A DNA stretch of 53,553 nucleotides from Rahnella sp. AA (GTDB lineage Bacteria; Pseudomonadota; Gammaproteobacteria; Enterobacterales; Enterobacteriaceae), in assembly GCF_002834385.1 (NCBI RefSeq), contig NZ_PITQ01000009.1, positions 177,347 to 230,899 of the forward strand, given 5' to 3'. The position numbers and the translations under genes were made by a program. The first letter of the stretch is position 1, and every line of letters begins with the position of its first letter. This document shows positions 46,673 through 53,553 of this stretch, one piece after another. The notes beneath the pieces were generated by a model. It did not search any database. It worked only from the letters and a program-made list of their open reading frames with translations, and was not told the origin of the DNA.

Positions 46673-49600
46673 TTAATGTGATCCTAAGTAACGAGCATGG
46701 ATAATTGTTGGCAACTCACCCGCTGCACGAGGAGGTTTAATTTCTAGCTGCCAGCCATCGGCAGTAATCCTTTCACCGTAGGGCATATTATTTTTTGTTG
46801 CCGTGTCTACAGCTGCCTGGAAGCTTCTTAGCTCTTGTTGACTAGCTAGTCTCACAGCTTCAGGTGTGTGAGTGACGGCTTTAGATGCAGCATATTCTGC
46901 CATATGCTCAGTAGCATTCCCATGTACCCAAACCTTTTGCCCATTCGGCAACGTCATCTCAAATGATTTAGGTATGACTGAGCCTGGATATACAGGTTGA
47001 GTACCTTTAATAGAGTCGAATACCGTTCCTGTCGGCAACTGGCTATTTTTCGCAGCATTTGCCGCTACGGCTTCAGCCTTCGCCGCCGTTGCTTCTGCTG
47101 CCGTCTTGCCGATACCAACCGCGCCCCCGGCACCAACGCCCCCCGGCACCAACGCTTCCGACATCTGGATACCGACATTATTCAGGCATAACACGACATT
47201 TCCTGAACAAGCCTGTATCGCTGCCTTTGCCGCTGCCGCAAGTTCTGGTGAGGCAGCGGCCAGCGCACCACCGCCGAGTCCGGCGGGGATTGCCACCATC
47301 AGCGCATCCTGCATCGCCAGTCCTTTCTGACAGGATGCTGAGCCGGGATCGGTGCTGCACGACATGATGTTTTTGCCATGCTCTTGCACAAATTTCTCCT
47401 GACCGCTTTCCGTGCCGCCCAGAAGATTATTCTCAACGGCATTTTTCCCGGCCTGCGCCCCGGCCAGCGCATTAGCGCCGCTGTCACCGGTGAGCCCGCC
47501 CGCAAACCCGGACGCCAGCGTGGCCAGTGTCGATATGGACTGCCTCTGCGCTTCCGTTAAATCTTTGCGCGCAATCCCCGGATAAAGCTGCTGCCCGATA
47601 TATTCACCCATCACCGCGCCCGAAGCCCCCGCCAGCGCGCTGTTGCCGTTGACTTGTGCGGTAATCGCCCCCAGCACCGCATGTGCCATCAGGTTGGCCG
47701 GTGTATTCACTTCCTCTTTCGGGCCGCCTGCCGTCTGCACCGTGGTGGTGGTCATATCATGGATAACGCCCGCCATGTACGGTGAAAGCCCGCCAGCCAG
47801 CGCTTTGCCTATATCACCACCCGCCAGCCCCTGCAGCACCGCCGTCACCGCCTGCGCCGCTCTTTGCATATCGCTGCCGGTGCCATACTCCTTCATCGCA
47901 TTGTTATAAGCCCGGTCAGTCACATCCTGCTCTGTGATGTTGGCTTTCCCTTCCGCCTGCAGCTGTGTTTTCGCCTCGGCCCGGGACTGCAGGTTACGGC
48001 TGGCTTTCTCTCCGGCAATCGCCCCCTGTGTCCGGATGATATCGCTGACCTGTCCGCCAATTTCACCAATCAGCTGCGCCTGTTTCAGCCGGTTTTGCTC
48101 CTTCTCCTTATCAAAAATCGGGCTGATGCTGCCATTGGCGTTCGCCGTATCGCGGCTCAGGCTGGCGACGTCCTGTTGCTGGTTCGCCGTGTCACGGATA
48201 ACAAGGGTTCCCTCAGACACCGCCGCCCGCGTCACTCCGCTTTCGTGGCCGCTGCCGCCGGCTCCAATCATCGCGAGGTTACCCATATTAGACAGCAAAT
48301 CTCCGGCAATCCCGCCGCCGCTGCTGAGCGATATCCCCTGATGCTGGACGCTGTAATCGGCTTTATTCTGAATATCCGTCCAGCTCAGCGTGCCGGTATT
48401 GAGGCTGTTATTGGCCGCATCCGCCGTCGAGGCAATCACCGCGCCGTTCAGCTGCGTATGGTCACCTACGTGGATGTCATAACCGCCCTGACCGGCGTAA
48501 ATCCCGGTCTGTTCGCGCACGGAGTCATAGTTGCTGGTGATTTTGTCGCGGCTGTAGCTGAACTGTCCGCCGGCATTGGTGCTCGCACCAATAGGAATGC
48601 TTATCCCCCCCGAAATGCTGCTCTGCCTGGAATCGTATTTGTCAGCGTCCTGCAGGCTGCTGAGGGTTAAATCGCGCCCGACCTGCGCGGTCACATTTTC
48701 CGCGCTGACCTGTGCGCCCTGTAAGGTGGTATCTCGCCCGCTTTGCAACGTCAGCGACTTGCCGCTGTCGAGGGTGGTCTCAGCCCACTGCGTTCCGTTG
48801 CCCTTATCCGCCCCCTGGGCTTTGTTGGCGTTGGCCGTAATCGCAAAGCCCGTGTTTTTCCCCAGCGAGACATCAACGCCAATACCAAAACCATTCGAAT
48901 TGTTCTTACTGTCCGACTGCTGGGTATTCGCGCTGCCGGCCAGTAAAATATCCCGGCTGGCACTGATGGTCGTATCGCCACCAGCTTTGAGCTGGCTGCC
49001 GGCAATCACCACGTCACCGCTTTGCGCTTCGCTGCGCTTGCCCGTCGCACTGACGGACAGATTATTCCCCGCATTCAGTGTTGAGCCGATGACGTCATCC
49101 GAACTCTGGTGCGAACGGGATGAGGACTTTTGCGAGCCTAATGTCGCGCTGACGCCAAAGGATGCCGAGTCGTCCTTCCCTTTTGCGGCATTCAGTGCCA
49201 TCGCCTGACCAGCCTGAACCCCGTACAACGCCGCTTTCGTACTCTGTAGCGCCGCCAGACGCCCGTCGGTTTCGCTTTTCGCCGTCATTGCTGTGCTGAC
49301 GGCGGAATTAATGGCACTCCCCGCCGCACCGGATAATGCAACGGTAAGCCCGCTGGTTTTTTGCTCAAAACTTTCATCAACCGTGCGCTTGTCATGGCCC
49401 GGGTCAATCACCACGCTGTCGCCGCTGATGTTCAAATCTTTCCCGGCAATAAGATCGGCACCGCCAATATGCGCCTGCCCGCCCGCTATCACGCTGACAG
49501 TGCCGCCGGTTGAACCGACAGTGCTGACACTCTGGCTCTGGGTTGTGCCATTTTCATTCATTTTATAACGGGAGGTGCTTGAGCCGAGGGTAAACCCAAT

Positions 49601-52600
49601 CCCGCCGGAACCCATCAGGCCACTCTTTTTGGTCTCGTTCAGCCGGTAACTGGACTGCTCATCAGTGGCGGCAGTGATATCAACGTTATTCCCGCCCGTG
49701 AGGCTGACCTGCTGATCGCCGGCCACAGAAGAGCCCTGCACGTTCACATCGTGACCGGCGTTAACGGAGATATTGTCTCCGCTGAGCAGTGAGCCTTTTT
49801 CGTGACTCGCGTAGTCCTCACTTATCGTGTGCGTGGTCGTTTTAGTGAACAGGTGTTTCTTGGTTTTGGTCTTCTCGTCGTAGCTGTACTGGCTTTCCTG
49901 CGCGGTGGTGATGTTCACGTCACGCCCGGCGTTCAGGGCCAGGTCGCCGGTGGCCTCAACCTGCGCGGCTTGTGTGGTGATATCCCGCCCGGCGGTGACC
50001 GAGGTGCTCCCGCCGCTGGAAACCGTCGTCCCTTCCTGACCGACATTTTCACGGATACTCACGCTTTTATTGCCGTGGGTTTCGCTGTAGGTGCTGGTTT
50101 GCTGCGCGTTCAGGTTGACGTCGCGACCGGCGCTGAGCGAGGCGTTAAGGTCGGCGGTCAGCTGCGCCGCCTGCGAGTTCAAATCACGGCCTGCGCTGAG
50201 CGTCAGGTTGCCGCCGCTGCTCACCACCGTGCGGGTGGCGTTGTTGTCGTCAGCTTTATTTTTACCGCTGGTCTGATGGCTGCTTTTGTCCATCGCGTTG
50301 AGGCTGATGTCATTGACCGCCGCCAGCGTGGTGTCGCCTTTGGCCGTCACGGCGCTGCCTGCGACCGTCAGGTTGTTACCGGCGCTGGCCGACAGATTGC
50401 CGCCCGCGCTGACTTCACTCGCCTGGCTGCCGGTGGTCTGCGCGCTGTTGTTTGCCGTCGATTTACGGGTGCTCAGCGCGTTGCCGGTGATGTTGATATC
50501 GCCCAGCGCCACCAGTTGCAAATCGCTCCCGGCGGTCAGTTTTGCGCCGGTGTTGTTGATATTATTACCCGCCGTCAGCGCAAGCCCGCCGGTGGCCGAA
50601 ATGCCCGCCACATCCCCGGTCCGGGTATCACTGAAGGTCAGCTGCGCCGTTTTGCCTTTGCCGGTGGCCGGTGCCGCCGTCCACTGCTGCGCCTGCGTGA
50701 CGTTATTGATGTCGCCGCTGACCGAAGCCAGCGCGACAGTTTGTCCGGCAATCGAGGAACCGATGTTATTGATATCCCCCAGCGCGCTCAGCTGCAGGCT
50801 GCCGCCGGAGGCCATCAGCCCGGCGCTGAGGTTATCCAACGTGCTGCTGCTTTTTGCCGCCAGCTGGGTTTGCGCCTGAAGCGTGCTGCCGGCGTTGACG
50901 ATATGACCCGCGTCGAGATTGACGGTGTTCCCGGAAATCACGCTGCCGGTGACGGCATTCGTGTCATTGGCCGCGAGGTAGAGTTTGGGGGCGAGCACGG
51001 TCTGCCCGTCGACGGTGGTTTTCTCCCACCAGACGATGCTTTTGGTCAGCGCCGCGACCTGCTCCGGCGTCAGGCTGACGCCTAACTGCAGCCCCAGTCC
51101 GGCCTGCTGCCCGGCCGCGTTGTCTATCAGGTACTGCATCTGCGCCAGGTCAGAGCCGGTGCCGCCGATATAGCGCTGGCCGGTCTGGCTCAGCACCGCG
51201 TTATCAACGTAGCGGGTATCAAACGCCGCATCGCCGAGGAATTTATAGTCGTAGTCCGGCGTCAGGTTCAGCCGGTTCATAAAGTAGGCCGAGCCGATGA
51301 ATTTGCTTTCGTCGGTATAGGCCGGCGCGGTTTCAATGCGCGGGTCAGACGGCGTGCCCGTCTGCACGGCAGGCGTCAGCGCGCCGGTGGTCGGGTGGGC
51401 AAGATAATCGTTGAGCGCGTTAAACAGCGCCGGGTCGGTTTTGCCAATGCTGCCGAGCTGCGGATTGGTGGTGATAAGATACGGGCTGGCCGGGTTGGTG
51501 CTCGCCACAAACAGGCCGTTATTACCGGCTGGAAGCGGATAATCGGTCAGCGCCGCGCCCTGATTGCCGATTTGCTTCAGGGCATCGGTGACCGAATTGC
51601 TCCACTGCACTGAGCCGATGGTCAGGTTCTGACCGGCCGCCAGTGAAGCGCTCTTCGTTGCGCTAACCGCCTGCAGGCCAGACGTGCCGTTCAGCGACGG
51701 TGCGCTGATGGCATGGGATAAGCCGCCCGCGTTCGCCGTGGTGGTGGTGTTACTGATGTTATTGCTGAAGCTGGCGTTAACCGCACCGCCCGCCTGAATG
51801 ACGGCGCGGAGGCCTTCGCCAGTGCTGACGGTTTCGTATACCGGAGCGCTTGATATGGTATAGGTAACCGTCGAATTTACCGAGTTGCCCCTGCCATCTT
51901 TATAATTGGTTGCGCTCCGTTCTGAGCTAATTTTGTTCTTAACATCAACATCTGAAGCGTGTTCCGCACCTAGTTTTCCGCTATAGGTATAAGCAATATA
52001 TTCGTTCTGAGCACTGTTAAGGTACGACTGGTTATTTAAGTTACTCCCGGATAACCCTATATTTCCCCCGGCTAAGATATTGCTGCTGATATTGTCTAAC
52101 GTACCTGCATAGGCATTCAGATTTCCATTAGCCGCTATACGCCCCGCCCCTCCATTTGCACTGGCGGCAAGGATAGTTGAGCCTACAAGGTATTTTTGAA
52201 CTGAACCTTGTTGGTTAGGTGCGAGGTAATCCCAGGTTGTATCGTATTCGACGTAATTATTACCCCCACAGTTTGAGTCACCGCCACAGTCGTCACGATA
52301 TGTATGATCCGTCTGATAAATGCCCAGATCATCATTATTCAAATCACCGAGCCTGACCTTAATCGTACTGGCTCCGCTCGATGCCGGGCTGCTGGCGGCC
52401 GCCTGATACGAACTTGACGTACTCAGCCCGTCACGCTGGTTCAGCAGGTGTCCGGTGTTAATGGTGATATCGCCGTTGGTGGTTTCGATATCCCCCGAGG
52501 TGTTGACCACTTCACTGCTGGCGTTACCCGCCGCGTCGCGCTGCAGCCACAGGCTGTTGCCCGCCAGAATATCGCCGTAGTTGTTGTGGATGCTGTCGGC

Positions 52601-53553
52601 CAGCAGCTGCATGTTGTTACCGGCATACAGCAGCGCGCTGTTCGCCAGCTGACCCGCTGCGGACATCACCACGTTGCCCGCCCCGCCGACAAAGCCGCTG
52701 TTGTTCAGCACGCCCCGGCTGGCGAGACGGATATCCCCGCCGGACTGCACGCTGCCGCTGCCGTTGAGGGTGATGTTGTTCGCGTCCACGCCCACCGTAC
52801 CGCTGCCGCCGTGCAACTGGCCGCTGTTGGCAAAGTTACCCGTGGCGCTGAGCTGAATACCGTTGCCCTGCAGCGTGCCGAGAATGTTCAGGTCGCCCTG
52901 CGTGCTCAGGTTCAGGTTCTGCCCTGCCGCCAGTGTGCCGGTCTGGGTGAAGCCCGACCCGAGTTGCAGCGTCATATCACCCAGTGCCAGCAGGCTGCCG
53001 GCCTGATTGAGCGACGGCGTCACCAGCGTCAGGTTACCGGCGCTGTAAAGTTTGCCGCCCGCCTGATTGTCGGCGTTCTGCAGGTTAAGCCCCAGCGTCT
53101 GGCTGCCCAGCACGGTGCCGGTGTTGTGCAGGGCGTTCCCGGTCAGTTGCAAACGGTCGCCCTGAAGCTGCCCCTGATTGGTCACCTGCGTCACGTTTAC
53201 CGCGCTGTCGCCCAGCCCGGTCAGGGTACCGCCGTTGTTCAGCGTCCCGCCGGTCATCGTCAGCCCCTGCGCCTGCAGGGTGCCGGTGTTGGTCAGCGTG
53301 GGGGCGGAGACCGTTAACTGGCCGCCGGTCAGCAGCGTGCCCTGATTGTTCAGGTTATCCGTCAGGGTCAGGTGGCTGACGCCGTCGCCCTGCAGCTGCC
53401 CCTGGTTGAGCAGCGTCTGCGCCCCCAAATCTAACGTCCCCTGGCTGCGCAGCGTGCCGCCGCTCAGGTTGGTGATGCCGTTTTGTACCCTGGCCTGCAG
53501 GCTCTGCTGGCCCTGCAGCTGCCCGCCGTTGGTCAGGCTGTTCGCGGTCAGCA
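46673..53553 (-). CDS. cdiA: CdiA: contact-dependent inhibition effector / filamentous haemagglutinin, 5' end outside window
   Basis: Open across the right window edge; about 2,293 codons seen. From the N-terminal side: FHA-1 beta-helix repeats (to about 52,480), a variable receptor-binding part with YRDDCGGDSNCGGNNY near 52,290, a conserved YP/secretion-arrest-like region (TPDYDYKFLGDAAFDTRYVD, about 51,200-51,250), FHA-2 repeats with many SAGRDVN-type units (about 50,600-48,450), a pretoxin region (QLYPGIARKDLTEAQRQS) and a VENN motif at 47,426-47,437. The last roughly 250 residues are the toxin part, ending EHMAEYAASKAVT, ITADGWQLEIKPP and PTIIHARYLGSH; its activity is not recognised. CdiA is exported by CdiB (not in window) and delivers its C-terminus to neighbouring cells. 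The N-terminal signal and TPS domain lie beyond the edge. Confidence 0.93.
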   Translation of the reverse strand, partial: LTANSLTNGGQLQGQQSLQARVQNGITNLSGGTLRSQGTLDLGAQTLLNQGQLQGDGVSHLTLTDNLNNQGTLLTGGQLTVSAPTLTNTGTLQAQGLTMTGGTLNNGGTLTGLGDSAVNVTQVTNQGQLQGDRLQLTGNALHNTGTVLGSQTLGLNLQNADNQAGGKLYSAGNLTLVTPSLNQAGSLLALGDMTLQLGSGFTQTGTLAAGQNLNLSTQGDLNILGTLQGNGIQLSATGNFANSGQLHGGSGTVGVDANNITLNGSGSVQSGGDIRLASRGVLNNSGFVGGAGNVVMSAAGQLANSALLYAGNNMQLLADSIHNNYGDILAGNSLWLQRDAAGNASSEVVNTSGDIETTNGDITINTGHLLNQRDGLSTSSSYQAAASSPASSGASTIKVRLGDLNNDDLGIYQTDHTYRDDCGGDSNCGGNNYVEYDTTWDYLAPNQQGSVQKYLVGSTILAASANGGAGRIAANGNLNAYAGTLDNISSNILAGGNIGLSGSNLNNQSYLNSAQNEYIAYTYSGKLGAEHASDVDVKNKISSERSATNYKDGRGNSVNSTVTYTISSAPVYETVSTGEGLRAVIQAGGAVNASFSNNISNTTTTANAGGLSHAISAPSLNGTSGLQAVSATKSASLAAGQNLTIGSVQWSNSVTDALKQIGNQGAALTDYPLPAGNNGLFVASTNPASPYLITTNPQLGSIGKTDPALFNALNDYLAHPTTGALTPAVQTGTPSDPRIETAPAYTDESKFIGSAYFMNRLNLTPDYDYKFLGDAAFDTRYVDNAVLSQTGQRYIGGTGSDLAQMQYLIDNAAGQQAGLGLQLGVSLTPEQVAALTKSIVWWEKTTVDGQTVLAPKLYLAANDTNAVTGSVISGNTVNLDAGHIVNAGSTLQAQTQLAAKSSSTLDNLSAGLMASGGSLQLSALGDINNIGSSIAGQTVALASVSGDINNVTQAQQWTAAPATGKGKTAQLTFSDTRTGDVAGISATGGLALTAGNNINNTGAKLTAGSDLQLVALGDINITGNALSTRKSTANNSAQTTGSQASEVSAGGNLSASAGNNLTVAGSAVTAKGDTTLAAVNDISLNAMDKSSHQTSGKNKADDNNATRTVVSSGGNLTLSAGRDLNSQAAQLTADLNASLSAGRDVNLNAQQTSTYSETHGNKSVSIRENVGQEGTTVSSGGSTSVTAGRDITTQAAQVEATGDLALNAGRDVNITTAQESQYSYDEKTKTKKHLFTKTTTHTISEDYASHEKGSLLSGDNISVNAGHDVNVQGSSVAGDQQVSLTGGNNVDITAATDEQSSYRLNETKKSGLMGSGGIGFTLGSSTSRYKMNENGTTQSQSVSTVGSTGGTVSVIAGGQAHIGGADLIAGKDLNISGDSVVIDPGHDKRTVDESFEQKTSGLTVALSGAAGSAINSAVSTAMTAKSETDGRLAALQSTKAALYGVQAGQAMALNAAKGKDDSASFGVSATLGSQKSSSRSHQSSDDVIGSTLNAGNNLSVSATGKRSEAQSGDVVIAGSQLKAGGDTTISASRDILLAGSANTQQSDSKNNSNGFGIGVDVSLGKNTGFAITANANKAQGADKGNGTQWAETTLDSGKSLTLQSGRDTTLQGAQVSAENVTAQVGRDLTLSSLQDADKYDSRQSSISGGISIPIGASTNAGGQFSYSRDKITSNYDSVREQTGIYAGQGGYDIHVGDHTQLNGAVIASTADAANNSLNTGTLSWTDIQNKADYSVQHQGISLSSGGGIAGDLLSNMGNLAMIGAGGSGHESGVTRAAVSEGTLVIRDTANQQQDVASLSRDTANANGSISPIFDKEKEQNRLKQAQLIGEIGGQVSDIIRTQGAIAGEKASRNLQSRAEAKTQLQAEGKANITEQDVTDRAYNNAMKEYGTGSDMQRAAQAVTAVLQGLAGGDIGKALAGGLSPYMAGVIHDMTTTTVQTAGGPKEEVNTPANLMAHAVLGAITAQVNGNSALAGASGAVMGEYIGQQLYPGIARKDLTEAQRQSISTLATLASGFAGGLTGDSGANALAGAQAGKNAVENNLLGGTESGQEKFVQEHGKNIMSCSTDPGSASCQKGLAMQDALMVAIPAGLGGGALAAASPELAAAAKAAIQACSGNVVLCLNNVGIQMSEALVPGGVGAGGAVGIGKTAAEATAAKAEAVAANAAKNSQLPTGTVFDSIKGTQPVYPGSVIPKSFEMTLPNGQKVWVHGNATEHMAEYAASKAVTHTPEAVRLASQQELRSFQAAVDTATKNNMPYGERITADGWQLEIKPPRAAGELPTIIHARYLGSH

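Noticed and set aside
49802..51085. 427-codon plus-strand open frame antisense to cdiA
   Set aside because: It lies in the high-GC repeat region of cdiA, lacks a ribosome site and family features, and is Arg/Gly/Val-rich as expected of a shadow frame.
52448..53317. 289-codon plus-strand frame antisense to cdiA FHA-1 repeats
   Set aside because: Shadow of repeated coding sequence; no recognisable domain.
46673..53553. Many short near-repeats suggestive of a repeat array
   Set aside because: They are in-frame haemagglutinin repeat units, not CRISPR spacers; no constant repeat with regular spacing.

Overview
The window reads as chromosome of an enterobacterium. Gene content and order (ttcA, fnrS, zntB, mppA, ycjG, tpx, tyrR, xthA, nudG, ynjH, topB, ydjA, sppA, ansA, pncA, yeaC, msrB, gapA, yeaD, yeaE, mipA, yeaG, yeaH) follow the E. 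coli arrangement with deletions and insertions. The flanking accessory genes (S6-type autotransporter, PL5-like lyase, large CdiA) and protein divergence suggest a Yersiniaceae member such as Rahnella; this is inference from memory, not a search.

Layout. 1-3062: start of a serine-protease autotransporter that runs off the left edge, then a decayed scrap of a pyruvate:flavodoxin oxidoreductase gene. 3.1-7.4 kb: O-acetyltransferase with SGNH domain, periplasmic alginate-lyase-like enzyme, YgdI/YgdR lipoprotein and a FumD-like small protein. 7.4-9.0 kb: AT-rich insert with one orphan gene, bracketed by a 50-bp direct repeat (48/50 identical). 9.1-36.8 kb: conserved core, including a clear FnrS small RNA with FNR box, the gapA promoter and CRP site, and a sigma-54-type promoter before yeaGH. 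36.9-39.6 kb: LysR regulator divergent from an alpha/beta hydrolase, then an isochorismatase-like hydrolase.

39.7-53.6 kb is a contact-dependent growth inhibition (CDI) locus read on the minus strand. The right end is most of a very large cdiA (start outside the window) with its immunity gene. Downstream lies a graveyard and reservoir of displaced modules: a pretoxin plus HNH/EndoVII-like toxin with its immunity gene, a short CdiA C-terminal fragment with a CdiI-like protein, a lone immunity gene, an Ntox17-like toxin domain with an Imm31-like partner, and a scrap of CdiA haemagglutinin region. Each join to cdiA-like sequence falls at a segment also present in the full cdiA. IS3-family debris separates the modules, including one IS inserted in another with a 3-bp duplication. 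A SymE-family gene sits between the IS nest and cdiI.

The main novelty is this ordered orphan toxin/immunity array: at least four different specificities beside the active one. The second is the repeat-flanked insert upstream of ttcA.
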